Shown here piece by piece: positions 36,737 to 47,371 of a stretch of DNA of 64,000 nt. A program made the translations under genes and the position numbers. The stretch covers positions 1,364,001-1,428,000 of the forward strand of contig NZ_CP102629.1 in the NCBI RefSeq assembly GCF_024721585.1, in the 5' to 3' direction. The DNA is from Sphingomicrobium aestuariivivum (lineage in GTDB: Bacteria > Pseudomonadota > Alphaproteobacteria > Sphingomonadales > Sphingomonadaceae). Under the pieces are notes generated by a model. That model was not told where the DNA came from. It saw only the letters and a list, made by a program, of their open reading frames with translations, and made no database searches. Every line of letters begins with the position of its first letter. Within the stretch, counting starts at the first letter, position 1.

Positions 36737-38464
36737 ATGATCACGATCCTCTTCTCGCGGCCCAAGAAGTGCCCCGCCCACGCGCTCGCCAGCACGCTGG
36801 CCAAGCAGGTCCCTCCCTTCACCTGGACCATCGGCGAGGATGATGACGGCTCTGAAGGCTATGCCCCGCTGTTCAGCCCGCCGCTGCTGCTCGCGGGCCG
36901 CGGTGGCGGCACCACCCTGTTCATGGAGGTGCGCGAGGATCATGGCGACGAAACCGGCCTTCCGCCGCACGCGCAGAAGATCGCGATCCATCATCCCACC
37001 ACCGATGACGAGGGACTTGCCGAGCGCATCGCGATGATCGCCGCCATCACCATCGCCTTCGTCGACCGCGACCACGCCCTCTTGCGCGTGCCGGGCAGCG
37101 ACAATTGGCTCACCGTCAAGGAAGCCGTGAAGCTGGCCGAACTCGTCCTCGGCGGCGAGCGGATCGCCAAGCTCTCGCCCGCCATGGGCCGCCCCGCCAG
37201 CGAGCTTGCCGCACCGGCGCCCGCCGCCGCGCCCGAACCATCCGCCATCCCCACCGGCAACGGCAACCCGCCCGCGCCCGGCCTCGGCCATTCATCGAAC
37301 CTGCGCGGCATGCCCTTCGACGACCGCAGCCCGCAGGTCCGCGGGGCGATCCTCGGCGCCAATGTCCTCGGCCTTGCCGCCAGCGAAAAGGGCTTCATCG
37401 AGGCAATGACCTCGCAGGGCCTCGACGGCCTCGCCAGCATGTACGACTTCAGCCAGCTCCCCGCCTTCCACGACGAACAGGTGCGCGCCGACCGGCTCCC
37501 CACCCTCGTCCTCCTCGCCGACCAGCCGGTTGCCGTGGACACGGCCAAGCTGGCCGAGGGGCTGGGCGTCATCGATCCCGACGGCGGTTGGACCGTCTCC
37601 ACGACCGAAGGCGGCCTCACCGCCACGGGGCGCGAGGCGACCATCACGCTCGCCAACCACGCCTTCCCGCTGCCCGCCTACATGGTCGAACTCGGGCTCG
37701 ACCGCTCGCTCGGCGCGACCGAGGGCGAGACGATGGCGCGCCTGCGCCGCCACACGCGCCACGCCACCATCACCGCCGACCTCGACCCGACCAGCGCCGA
37801 CTGGACCGCCGTGCGCGAGGCCGCCAAGGCGATGGTCATGATGATGGCGATCGCGCATATGCCGCAGGGTGATCGCGGCAATCTCGTCGGCGTCTACAAT
37901 GCCGCGACCGCCAGCTTCTTCACCGACGACATGATCCCCGATCTGGTCGGCGCGCTGGCGCAGGGCGAGGTGTCGATCAAGACCTTCATCTGGCACGCCT
38001 TCCCGTCGCAGGAGGAAGGCCGCATCTCTGTCTCCTCGGCAGGCATGCTGCCCTTCATCGGCCGCGAGCTCGAGATCCTCGATGCCCCCGGCACCATCGC
38101 CCATGTCGGCGAACAGCTGAACCTCATCGAACGCTACCTGCTCATCAAGGGCCCGGTGATGGGCGATGGCGACACCATCAAGTCCGAGGTGGACGAGGAA
38201 CCCCTCGCCCGCGCCTTCCACGTGATGAGCGACGCGCACGGCCGCGCCGAACCCGTCCCCGCGCTGCGCTTCGAGATCCGCGGTCCCGACGGCCGCTGGC
38301 GCCCGCGTCACGATCCGCCGAAGGGGGATTCGCCGCTCGGCGCGGGCGGCCTGCGGCGCCCCGCCCCCGCCCCGTCGCCCGCACCCCCCGCCGCCACCCC
38401 GACGCCGCAACCGCGCCCCATCTTCGGTCGCCGCACCGGCGGGTTCGGACGCAAGGGCCTCTGA
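36737..38464 (+). CDS. DUF4261-like protein with Pro-rich linker and tail (575 aa)
   Basis: Cytosolic protein without signal or membrane helix. An N-terminal domain (residues 1-140, ILFSRPKKCPAHALA ... GSDNWLTVKEAVKLAELVL) is joined by an Ala/Pro linker (about 155-185) to a second part. Its end (SIKTFIWHAFPSQEEG ... SAGMLPFIGRELEIL ... LLIKGPVMGDGDTI) resembles DUF4261. The last 60 residues are Pro/Arg-rich and disordered. The N-terminal half may be a diverged copy of the same fold. Function unknown; the DUF assignment is from memory and moderate. Confidence 0.65.
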   Translation: MITILFSRPKKCPAHALASTLAKQVPPFTWTIGEDDDGSEGYAPLFSPPLLLAGRGGGTTLFMEVREDHGDETGLPPHAQKIAIHHPTTDDEGLAERIAMIAAITIAFVDRDHALLRVPGSDNWLTVKEAVKLAELVLGGERIAKLSPAMGRPASELAAPAPAAAPEPSAIPTGNGNPPAPGLGHSSNLRGMPFDDRSPQVRGAILGANVLGLAASEKGFIEAMTSQGLDGLASMYDFSQLPAFHDEQVRADRLPTLVLLADQPVAVDTAKLAEGLGVIDPDGGWTVSTTEGGLTATGREATITLANHAFPLPAYMVELGLDRSLGATEGETMARLRRHTRHATITADLDPTSADWTAVREAAKAMVMMMAIAHMPQGDRGNLVGVYNAATASFFTDDMIPDLVGALAQGEVSIKTFIWHAFPSQEEGRISVSSAGMLPFIGRELEILDAPGTIAHVGEQLNLIERYLLIKGPVMGDGDTIKSEVDEEPLARAFHVMSDAHGRAEPVPALRFEIRGPDGRWRPRHDPPKGDSPLGAGGLRRPAPAPSPAPPAATPTPQPRPIFGRRTGGFGRKGL

Positions 38465-38538
38465 CCCCCGGACAGCCGCACGGAACCGATCGGGGTCGCG
38501 CGCGCTTGGTTCTCCGAACCATTTTCCGGGGGACTTCC

Positions 38539-39387
38539 ATGTACCGTTACGCCTTGCTTCCGCTCCTGCTCGCCGCCAGTCCTGCCATGGCGCAGGTCGA
38601 GGATGCCGAGACGCGCATTCCCGACGTCGAGATGCCGTCGACCTCGATCACCGTCGGCGTCGGCATCCTCACCGGGCCCGACTACCAGGGCTCGGACGAT
38701 TACCGCTTCATTCCGGGCGCGGCCTTCCGCGCGGACTTCGGCGATGTCGAGATGCTGACCCGCGGGCTCAAGCTCTATGTCGACGTCGTGCCCGACAGTG
38801 ACGCGAAGGTCAGCTTCACCGCCGGCCCCATTGCCGGCCTGCGCTTCGGCCGCGGCGACGATGTCGAGGATCCCATCGTCGCGCTGCTGCCCGAGACCGG
38901 CACCGCGATCGAGCTCGGCGGCTTTGCCGGCGTCCAGGTGCGCCAGCTCACCAACCCCTTTGACACGCTCACCGCCCGCCTCGATGTCACCCATGACGTC
39001 AACGGCGCGCACGGCTCGACCATCATCTCGCCCGCGGTCGATTTCTCGACGCCCTTGTCGCGCAGCGCCTTCGCCAGCCTCGGCGCCAGCATGGATTTCG
39101 TCGCCGACGATTACATGGACACCTATTTCGGCGTGTTCGCCGAAGATCTCGCCGCGATCGATGTGGGCGAACTTGCCCCCTACGACCCCGACGGCGGCCT
39201 CAAGTCCGCCACCGGCACCTTCGTCCTTGGCTACAGCCTCGAGGGCGACCTTCGCAAAGGCTGGGCGCTGTTCGGCCTTGTCAGCTACACCCGCCTCATG
39301 GGCGATGCCGCCGACAGTCCGCTCGTCGCCGACCGCGGCTCGGCCGACCAGTGGTTCGGCGGCGGCGGCATCGGCTACACCTTCTAG
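38539..39387 (+). CDS. MipA/OmpV family outer-membrane protein
   Basis: 282-residue outer-membrane beta-barrel. Signal peptide MYRYALLPLLLAASPAMA, then TSITVGVGILTGPDYQGSDDYRFIPGAAFRADFGD, the typical MipA/OmpV opening. The C terminus ends in FGGGGIGYTF with terminal Phe, as needed for barrel insertion. ATG 38539 was chosen because it begins the signal peptide and follows a GGGGGA stretch. MipA-like proteins are linked to peptidoglycan synthesis complexes or osmoregulation; role here is undefined. Confidence 0.88.
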   Translation: MYRYALLPLLLAASPAMAQVEDAETRIPDVEMPSTSITVGVGILTGPDYQGSDDYRFIPGAAFRADFGDVEMLTRGLKLYVDVVPDSDAKVSFTAGPIAGLRFGRGDDVEDPIVALLPETGTAIELGGFAGVQVRQLTNPFDTLTARLDVTHDVNGAHGSTIISPAVDFSTPLSRSAFASLGASMDFVADDYMDTYFGVFAEDLAAIDVGELAPYDPDGGLKSATGTFVLGYSLEGDLRKGWALFGLVSYTRLMGDAADSPLVADRGSADQWFGGGGIGYTF

Positions 39388-39441
39388 TCATCCCGCCTCC
39401 GCCCTACTCTCGGGGCCAGTCACGTCACGAAAGGAAGCATC

Positions 39442-39930
39442 ATGCTGTCCACCATCCTCCTCGCCTCGCTTGCCCTGCAGGACACCCCCGCGACCACCCG
39501 CGACCGCTTCGCTACCGAGCTCGACAGCCGCTTCGTCAGCCTCGATGCCGACGGCAATGGCGCGCTCGATGTCGCCGAGATGGAAGTCGCCGCCTCCCGC
39601 CGCGCCGAGGCGATGCGCGAGGCCATCGCGCGCAACCAGCGCCAGCGCTTCGACGCGCTCGACAAGGACGGCAACGGCAGCCTCGATTTCGAGGAATTCA
39701 AGGCCCTCATGCGCACGCCGCGCGTCACCCCCGACAGCGAGACCGCCGTCGAGCGCTTCGACAGCGATGGCGACGGCACGGTCAGCCAGGCCGAGTTCCG
39801 CAACGGCCAGCTCGCCATCTTCGACCGGCTCGATACCGATGGCGACGGCCGCTTGAGCGAGGAAGAGCGCCGCAACGCGGGCGCGCCGGCCGCCCGCGCC
39901 CCCACCGGCAACGGCCGCGTCGGCCGCTAG
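39442..39930 (+). CDS. Secreted EF-hand calcium-binding protein with four EF-hand loops
   Basis: 162 residues, short N-terminal hydrophobic signal (STILLASLALQ). Four canonical loops are visible: DADGNGALDVAE, DKDGNGSLDFEE, DSDGDGTVSQAE and DTDGDGRLSEEE. All acidic positions 1, 3, 5 and 12 are kept, so calcium binding is likely in each. The C-terminal tail is Ala/Pro/Arg-rich. Probably periplasmic. A second EF-hand gene follows 73 bases later. Confidence 0.88.
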   Translation: MLSTILLASLALQDTPATTRDRFATELDSRFVSLDADGNGALDVAEMEVAASRRAEAMREAIARNQRQRFDALDKDGNGSLDFEEFKALMRTPRVTPDSETAVERFDSDGDGTVSQAEFRNGQLAIFDRLDTDGDGRLSEEERRNAGAPAARAPTGNGRVGR

Positions 39931-40003
39931 GGGACCGCGCCGTTTTGACGGCAGCCATCACCTGTGACAGGCTCCACCGCATGTTCGTGAAGGAGTAGGC
40001 CCG

Positions 40004-40297
40004 ATGACCATCGTTCTGGCCGCCATCGCCATAGCGCTTGCCGCCCAGCCCTCCGACGCGGAGGCACAGGTCAACGGCGTCCTCAACCTGTTCGACGGCA
40101 ATGGCGATCGCGCGCTCGACGGCGAGGAGCTTTTTGCCCTCCTGAGCTTCACTGCCACGCTCAACAACGAGAACCCCGACAACGCCACGATGGACGAGGC
40201 GGAGGTGCGCGCTACGGCCCGCACCGCCATGTCCGTGCTCGACAAGGACGGCAACGGCAAGCTTGACCGCGACGAGCTCATGGCCATGCACCCGTAG
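40004..40297 (+). CDS. Small secreted EF-hand protein with two EF-hand loops
   Basis: 97 residues with an N-terminal signal (IVLAAIAIALAAQPSDA). Loops DGNGDRALDGEE and DKDGNGKLDRDE; the first has Gly at position 2 but keeps the acidic and amide ligands. Probably arose with its neighbour from a common EF-hand ancestor. Ends 25 bases before a bidirectional terminator. Confidence 0.82.
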   Translation: MTIVLAAIAIALAAQPSDAEAQVNGVLNLFDGNGDRALDGEELFALLSFTATLNNENPDNATMDEAEVRATARTAMSVLDKDGNGKLDRDELMAMHP

Positions 40298-40322
40298 CAC
40301 CGGCCGGACCGGCAACGAAAAA

Positions 40323-40350
40323 GGGGCGCCTCCCACACGGGAAGCGCCCC
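40323..40350. terminator. Bidirectional terminator between EF-hand and S9 peptidase genes
   Basis: GGGGCGC-CT-CCC, loop ACAC, GGG-AA-GCGCCCC, with AAAAA before and TCTTTCTT after. The 10 bp of stem has one 2x2 internal mismatch. It lies between two convergent genes. Confidence 0.85.
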
Positions 40351-40376
40351 TCTTTCTTGTCCGGAGACCTCTTCGC

Positions 40377-42413
40377 TTATTCGAAGATGCTGTCTGGCAG
40401 GTCCGGACGCGAGGCCGGCATCGGCGCCTTGCGGTCACCCGTCATGAGATAGGTGTCGAACCAGCGCATCATGCGAAGGTTATAGTCATACTTGGCCGCC
40501 GCCTGGCGGTTGCCATGACCCTCGCCCGGGAACAGCACGAGCCGCACCGGCGTCTCGGGCTTGCGCACCTTGATCGAGCGATAGAGCTCGTAGCTCTGGC
40601 TCGGCGCGACGCGCGTATCCTCGGCGCCGTGCATGATCAGGATCGGCGTCTCGGCCTTGTCGACATGATAGATGGGCGAGACCTCGAGCATCTTCTGCCA
40701 GTCGTCCCACGGCCAGGCGCGCGAGTGGACATTGTACATCTCATAGGGAATGTCGGTGGTGCCGAACTTCGAGATCTGGTTCGAGATGCCGACGAACATC
40801 ACGGACGCTGCATATTCGTCCGAATTGTAGGTCGCGCCCCACGCCGAGGCGTAACCGCCATAGCTGCCGCCGGTAATGCCGGTGCGGTCGCCATCGGCGA
40901 TGCCGTCGGCGACCAGCGCGCGCTTGGCATCGACGAGGTCGGTGAATTCGGGATCGGTATAATTGCCCTGGTGCTGCTTGGAAAAGGCCGTGCCGTAACC
41001 GGTCGAACCGCGATAGTTGGGCAGGAAGACCGCATAGCCCTTGCCCGCCGCGACCTGGCCCGGCTTCGAATAGGCCGTGACCCAGCCGTTCGATTCATGC
41101 GCTTCGGGACCGCCATGGACGTTGAGGATGAGCGGCGCACCGCCTTCGGGGGCACCGCCGACCGGCTCGATCAGCACGCCTTCGACCTGCTGGCCGTCAC
41201 GCGCGGTATAGGTGTAGGCGCGCTGGTTGCCGAAGGTGATGTCGCCCAGCCAGTCGTTCGAATTGGTCCAGCGGGTGAAGCTGCTGCGCGACAGGCTGAA
41301 CAGTTCGCTCGGATGGGTCGGCGCAGAGGCGCGCACGACCACGGTCGAACCCTCTGCTTCGACACCCGACAGCGCCATGCCGTCGGCGGGGATTTCGCGC
41401 TTCATGCGGCCGTTGCCATTGTAGATGCGCAGCAGGCTGTCGACGCCCTGGTGGATCACCACCGCGATGTCGCCATTGCCGAGGTATTCGGCATCGACGG
41501 CGGCTTCCGGCGCGCCGGCGTTGAGCGCGCGATATTCGCCGGTCGCGACATCGACGAGGTGCAGCGTGGTCTCGGCGGGGTCATTCATATCGACGCCCGC
41601 GATCAGCGTCAGGCTCTTGCCGTCGGGCGAGATTTCGGCATCGCCGATCTTGCCCGGCGTCTTCACCTCGGTGATGCCGCCCGAGGCGAGGTCGATGATG
41701 TTGATCCGCTGCTTCACATAGGTGTCGTCGACCTGCGGGGTGGGCTGGGTGCCGACGATGATGAAGCGCCCGTCGCTCGACACGTCGAAGCTGTTGACGA
41801 AGCCCGGCAGCGCGATGGCGGTCGGCTCGGCGTCAACGTCATCGTCCATCAGGTTGGCGCGGAACAGCCGCGGCGCGCGCGCCTCTTCCTCGTAGACGAT
41901 CGAATTGAAGCCCTTCTTCGATTCCTTCTCGCGCTGGTCGTCCTCGCCGGCACCGACCAGCATGTAGACGGTGCGGCCGCCCGGGCCCCAGACGAAGTCG
42001 CGCACATTGGTGCCCTCGACCGCGGCGATCTTCTTGTAGGCACCGCCAGCGATCGGCACGGCATAGACGCCGGTTTCCTCGTCATCTTCGCCCTTGTGGG
42101 TAAAGCCGAGCCATTCGCCGTCGGGCGAGAAGGCGATGTTGCCCGCGCTCATGCCCTCGGGAAGATAGGCCTTCGCTTCGCCCGGCGCGGTGGCGACCAT
42201 CAGCGTGGCGTCATAGCTGCCATTGTCCTCGCCCGAGAGGATGTCGGGCGCCCCGCCCTGCATGTAGGCGACCTCGCCATTGGGGCCGAGCGCGATCGCG
42301 CCGACCGACTGGAGCTTGGCGACGTCCTCGGGGGTCATCGGGCGGGCAAGCGCGGGGCTCGCCACGATCATGGCGCCCAATGCGGCGGCAGCGGTAAGAC
42401 GGATTTTGGTCAA
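40377..42413 (-). CDS. S9 family serine peptidase (acylaminoacyl peptidase/DPP type), exported, TTG start
   Basis: 678-residue oligopeptidase: an N-terminal beta-propeller (about 50-400) followed by an alpha/beta-hydrolase domain. The catalytic triad is visible as Ser517 (GGSYGGYAS), Asp599 (HGAEDTRV) and His633 (GEGHGNRQ). Upstream of the domain FLPNYRGSTGYG marks the oxyanion region. The TTG start at 42413 is supported by GAGGAGAG about 6 bases upstream and by a signal peptide (IRLTAAAALGAMIVASPALA); the frame remains open to 42482 but without protein-like sequence. Probably periplasmic peptide degradation. Confidence 0.92.
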   Translation of the reverse strand: MTKIRLTAAAALGAMIVASPALARPMTPEDVAKLQSVGAIALGPNGEVAYMQGGAPDILSGEDNGSYDATLMVATAPGEAKAYLPEGMSAGNIAFSPDGEWLGFTHKGEDDEETGVYAVPIAGGAYKKIAAVEGTNVRDFVWGPGGRTVYMLVGAGEDDQREKESKKGFNSIVYEEEARAPRLFRANLMDDDVDAEPTAIALPGFVNSFDVSSDGRFIIVGTQPTPQVDDTYVKQRINIIDLASGGITEVKTPGKIGDAEISPDGKSLTLIAGVDMNDPAETTLHLVDVATGEYRALNAGAPEAAVDAEYLGNGDIAVVIHQGVDSLLRIYNGNGRMKREIPADGMALSGVEAEGSTVVVRASAPTHPSELFSLSRSSFTRWTNSNDWLGDITFGNQRAYTYTARDGQQVEGVLIEPVGGAPEGGAPLILNVHGGPEAHESNGWVTAYSKPGQVAAGKGYAVFLPNYRGSTGYGTAFSKQHQGNYTDPEFTDLVDAKRALVADGIADGDRTGITGGSYGGYASAWGATYNSDEYAASVMFVGISNQISKFGTTDIPYEMYNVHSRAWPWDDWQKMLEVSPIYHVDKAETPILIMHGAEDTRVAPSQSYELYRSIKVRKPETPVRLVLFPGEGHGNRQAAAKYDYNLRMMRWFDTYLMTGDRKAPMPASRPDLPDSIFE

Positions 42414-42563
42414 GCGTTCTCTCCTCGTGACCCTGGTCGTTTCGATTGCGCGCCACCCTAAGCAAGGATCGCGCAAAGGCAACCATCGCCCAAAGGCCGC
42501 GCGTCATCATTCCGTAACCATAAAAAGGGTGACATCCGACCCGCCCCCCGCTTTGATGCGCGC

Positions 42564-43184
42564 ATGGTTCAGTCGCGTAGCAAGACCACCCGCGAGCGCG
42601 TCCTCGCTGCCGCCGCCGACCTCCTCATGGAGCGCGGCATCGCCGATGTGACGATCAAGGACATCCGCGATCGCTCGGGCGTCTCCAATGGCTCGATCTT
42701 CCACCATTTCGGCTCCAAGGACGGGGTGGTGGCCGAGATTTTCGCGCGCGAACGGCTCGCCTATCTCGGCCGCGTGGCCGAGGCGATCCTCGACCATGAC
42801 GGCGATCCTTGCGATGCGTTCGGCGAGGGCGCGCGCGCCGCGCTCGAATGGCAGGTCGCCAACCCGCAGCGCTTCTCGCGCCTCGTCGCCGCCTTCAACG
42901 ACAGCGACTGGCTGCGCGAGAATGGCGAAATCTGGCGCGACCTCGCGCACGAGATCGAGGTGCCCGTCATCACCTGGGCAGTGCCCCATTTCGAGGCCGG
43001 CCGCCTGCCACTCCTGCCCGCCACCTTCTTCCAGGCGATGATCACCGGCTTCACCGAGAAGCTCACCCAGACCTGGACCATGCAGCGGCTCGAGCGCGAC
43101 CCCACCCATTTCGGCGACGAGGTCGCCCTCATGACCGCCGCGGGCCTCAAGGCCCTGCGCGAGAAGCAGGGCCAGCAGCGCTGA
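42564..43184 (+). CDS. TetR/AcrR family transcriptional regulator
   Basis: 206 residues. N-terminal helix-turn-helix: TRERVLAAAADLLMERGIADVTIKDIRDRSGVSNGSIFHHFGSKDGVV (residues about 7-55), a textbook TetR_N domain. The C-terminal ligand-binding part is mostly helical and not assignable. Divergent from the S9 peptidase gene across a 150-base gap, so it may regulate that gene or itself. The thiC riboswitch follows about 30 bases after its stop. Confidence 0.92.
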   Translation: MVQSRSKTTRERVLAAAADLLMERGIADVTIKDIRDRSGVSNGSIFHHFGSKDGVVAEIFARERLAYLGRVAEAILDHDGDPCDAFGEGARAALEWQVANPQRFSRLVAAFNDSDWLRENGEIWRDLAHEIEVPVITWAVPHFEAGRLPLLPATFFQAMITGFTEKLTQTWTMQRLERDPTHFGDEVALMTAAGLKALREKQGQQR

Positions 43185-43217
43185 TTGCCAAGCGCCCGCC
43201 GCTGTCCTAAAGCGACC

Positions 43218-43312
43218 TCATCCCCGGGGAGCCATGAAGGCTGAGAGGGTGGTTCAAGTCCACCGACCCGTCGAACCTGATGCTCGTCGAAGAGCCGTAG
43301 GGAGTGGAGCGC
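43218..43312 (+). promoter_or_regulatory. TPP riboswitch (THI element)
   Basis: Conserved THI-box blocks appear in order: CCCCGGGGAGCC, GGCTGAGAGGGT, GACCCGTCGAACCTGAT and GCCGTAGGGAG. The variable P3 arm is GGTGG/CCACC. It ends about 40 bases before the thiC start and should repress thiC when thiamine pyrophosphate is abundant. Confidence 0.96.
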
Positions 43313-43320
43313 GGGGCTAA

Positions 43321-45288
<1,968 letters not shown>

Positions 45289-45328
45289 AGTAGTTGCGAA
45301 AAATATGTATGGCGGCAAGGTTGAAACC

Positions 45329-46516
45329 ATGACCGAAGAAAGACTTCAGTGGGATGACCGCGACCAAGAATTTGAAAGCGAAGACCCACAAGAAGATAGC
45401 GAAGACGGCGCTGTCAACCTAGCTGAATTTGACAATTTGATTCTTGCGCCGAGCGATTGGACGGTTGGCACGATTTACGAGCAAATCGGTAAGCAAATCG
45501 ATCTGGACCCCGACTTCCAGCGTCGAAACGTGTGGTCACCGCTAGCGAAGTCCAAGTTTATTGAGTCTATCTTTCTGGGCGTACCAATCCCGCAGATACT
45601 TTTGACCTCGAAGAAGGGCCATAGAAGTTCGTTTTTGGTTCTGGATGGCAAGCAGCGACTAACTACGATCCGCGAATTCCTCGACGGCGAGTTTTTGAGC
45701 GGTAGAAAATTCAAACTTCGCAGGCTTCAGGTACTCGACGAGCTTAATAACAAAGGTTGGAGTGAAATATCGAAAGATGCGGAGTGGCGTGATCGTTTTC
45801 TGAATGCCACTTTGAGAACTGCTGTATTGCGAGGCTGGGACAGCGAACCCGTCTTGTACGAAATTTTCCATAGGCTGAATTCGGGCTCTGTCCGTCTCTC
45901 GCCCATGGAACTTCGAATGTCTTTGCATCCTGGTGCATTCCTAAAGTTCATTATTCAGTGGACCGAAAAAATCGGCCCACTTCATCATCTACTTAGAAAG
46001 ACAGTACCCGATCAGAGAATGAACGATGTCGAGCTTGCGGTTCGTCATCTAGCTTTTTCAGACCCAAACTTCGAATATCGAGGAAACCTGAAGGAGTTTC
46101 TTGACGAATGCGCCTTCACTTACAACGATCTCTTTGATGAAGACGGTTTCGAAAAAAGCGTTCGAACGAGGCTAGATCGGATGAACTCGGCTATTCAGCT
46201 AGGCCTCGACATTTTCGGCGACAAAAAGTTTTGTCGCAAATGGCTCGGTGATGGGTACGAGAGCCGTTTCAATCGAGCGCTATTCGATGTTTTGGTCGGC
46301 TCGCTCTCTGTTCCCAAGGTAGCGGAATGGGCATCGGAACACGGTGCTGAGTTCGAAGCCGCCTTCAAAACCTTATCCGAGTCAGATTCTGATTTCGTTC
46401 GCTCGATTGAGACTACCACTAAATCAAGCGAAAACACGGCAAAACGCTTCGATGCATGGTATTCGAAGGTGGAAGAAATATCGGGTGTTGCCCTAAGGCG
46501 ACCTAGCATCGCCTGA
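45329..46516 (+). CDS. DUF262 domain protein (ParB/GmrSD-N-like)
   Basis: 395 residues, cytosolic. An acidic N-terminal stretch (1-40) is followed by the DUF262 core: DPDFQRRNVWSP (about 61-71), SIFLGVPIPQIL (80-91) and LVLDGKQRLTTI (104-114), the conserved nucleotide-handling motif of this ParB-related fold. The C-terminal half is mainly helical. No DUF1524/HNH nuclease end is present, unlike GmrSD. ATG 45329 has AAGG about 8 bases upstream; in-frame ATGs at 45275 and 45305 lie in or near the end of thiC. The stop overlaps the HEPN start by one base (TGATG). G+C is far below the surroundings. Confidence 0.82.
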   Translation: MTEERLQWDDRDQEFESEDPQEDSEDGAVNLAEFDNLILAPSDWTVGTIYEQIGKQIDLDPDFQRRNVWSPLAKSKFIESIFLGVPIPQILLTSKKGHRSSFLVLDGKQRLTTIREFLDGEFLSGRKFKLRRLQVLDELNNKGWSEISKDAEWRDRFLNATLRTAVLRGWDSEPVLYEIFHRLNSGSVRLSPMELRMSLHPGAFLKFIIQWTEKIGPLHHLLRKTVPDQRMNDVELAVRHLAFSDPNFEYRGNLKEFLDECAFTYNDLFDEDGFEKSVRTRLDRMNSAIQLGLDIFGDKKFCRKWLGDGYESRFNRALFDVLVGSLSVPKVAEWASEHGAEFEAAFKTLSESDSDFVRSIETTTKSSENTAKRFDAWYSKVEEISGVALRRPSIA

Positions 46517-47154
46517 TGACAGCAGGGCTGTCACAATACGAATCGCTCAAAAAAAACATCGGTCATGCTAAGAAAATCGTGGCCGGCGTTGACCCCCATG
46601 AATGCAAGACGGATTTGCAGCATTTGAAGCTGCAGTCTTACATCTTCCTGTGCCACGCCATCATTGAGGAGTATGTTGAACAACTCTGCCTCGAAGTTGC
46701 CAAGGCAGCGCGTGTCCAATTTGTGGAAGAGGGCCTAATTACAAAAGCGCTTGTTGCCCTCATCGCGGCGCAAGTTCTGCAGGAACGCGGATCTGGTAAG
46801 GCAAGTAAAAAAATAGGCTCAGAGCTAGTTCGGAACCTAGATGAATTCTCGAGAGAAGCTTTTAACCGCTTCAATTCCGTGGTCAGCTCCAACAACGGAA
46901 TTAAGAAGGAAAACGTAAGGGCGCTTTTCACACCCATCGGGGTCGATCCCATGCATGTCGATACCGCACTCGTGAACGCAATGGATGCATTAGGCACAGA
47001 GCGAGGCGGCATCGCTCACAAGTTCGCAATTAGAAGAGAAAGCACCCTCAGCGACACCGAAGAAAAAATTGGTTCTATTGTGAGGGATTTAGAAGCTTTC
47101 GATGAAGCGGCACGCGAAGCTTTGAAAATCGCACTAGCAGGCGATAACGCCTAG
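46516..47154 (+). CDS. HEPN-fold protein with RNase motif, paired with DUF262
   Basis: 212 residues, all-helical look. KLQSYIFLCHAIIEEYVEQLCLEVA (about 38-62) and, after a central variable part, TERGGIAHKF with R163 and H168, the R-x4-H motif of HEPN ribonucleases. It resembles RiboL-PSP/MAE_28990-type HEPN families. The ATG shares its first base with the stop of the DUF262 gene, so the two are translationally coupled. Likely an RNA-cutting effector or toxin controlled by its partner; this role is inferred. Composition is low G+C like its partner. Confidence 0.72.
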   Translation: MTAGLSQYESLKKNIGHAKKIVAGVDPHECKTDLQHLKLQSYIFLCHAIIEEYVEQLCLEVAKAARVQFVEEGLITKALVALIAAQVLQERGSGKASKKIGSELVRNLDEFSREAFNRFNSVVSSNNGIKKENVRALFTPIGVDPMHVDTALVNAMDALGTERGGIAHKFAIRRESTLSDTEEKIGSIVRDLEAFDEAAREALKIALAGDNA

Positions 47155-47155
47155 T

Positions 47156-47177
47156 GGCGCGAGGGCGGCCTCGCGCC
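47156..47177. repeat. Stem-loop at the 3' border of the low-G+C island
   Basis: GGCGCGAGG, loop GCGG, CCTCGCGCC directly after the HEPN stop codon (TAG, 47152-47154). No T tract, so a weak terminator at most. It also marks the return to high G+C. The rest of the gap to hpf (47178-47371) is G+C-rich with no gene seen. Confidence 0.6.
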
Positions 47178-47371
47178 GTCGAAGCTGTCGGCGCCATAGC
47201 GCCGCAGCCCGGCCGTGTCGGCGCGGCTCTTCGACGCAGCTTTCGCTCGCTTCGCTCCGCTCTGGCTGCGCTCGGCGCGCCTTGGTGCAACCGCACCCCT
47301 TCCTCGCGCTTTGTCCTTTCGAACCCCGCCGCGTCACCCCCGGCGCGGGGGAAGCAGCGTAAGGAACCCCC

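Larger units (their letters stand above)
45289..47160. other. Low-G+C two-gene island between thiC and hpf
   Basis: From just after the thiC stop to just after the HEPN gene stop, base composition changes sharply. Three 60-base lines counted by hand (45661, 46381 and 46861) give 43-47% G+C, against 67% in a thiC line (44161). Codon choice shifts to A/T-ending codons. No integrase, transposase, tRNA or direct repeat at the borders was seen. The cargo is a DUF262-HEPN gene pair. Confidence 0.8.

Noticed and set aside
40263-42461. Plus-strand open frame of about 730 codons over the S9 peptidase
   Set aside because: Antisense of a peptidase whose catalytic triad is intact; no domain in the antisense product.
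42414-42482. Longer N terminus of the S9 peptidase from 42482
   Set aside because: Adds 23 basic residues before a good signal peptide, while TTG 42413 has a clear Shine-Dalgarno sequence.
43247-43270. tRNA T-arm-like GGTGGTTCAAGTCCACC
   Set aside because: It is the variable P3 arm of the TPP riboswitch; no acceptor stem, anticodon arm or CCA region fits around it.
45289-47371. Attachment-site repeats or integrase around the low-G+C island
   Set aside because: No tRNA, recombinase gene or convincing direct repeat was found at either border, so the island is not called a mobile element.
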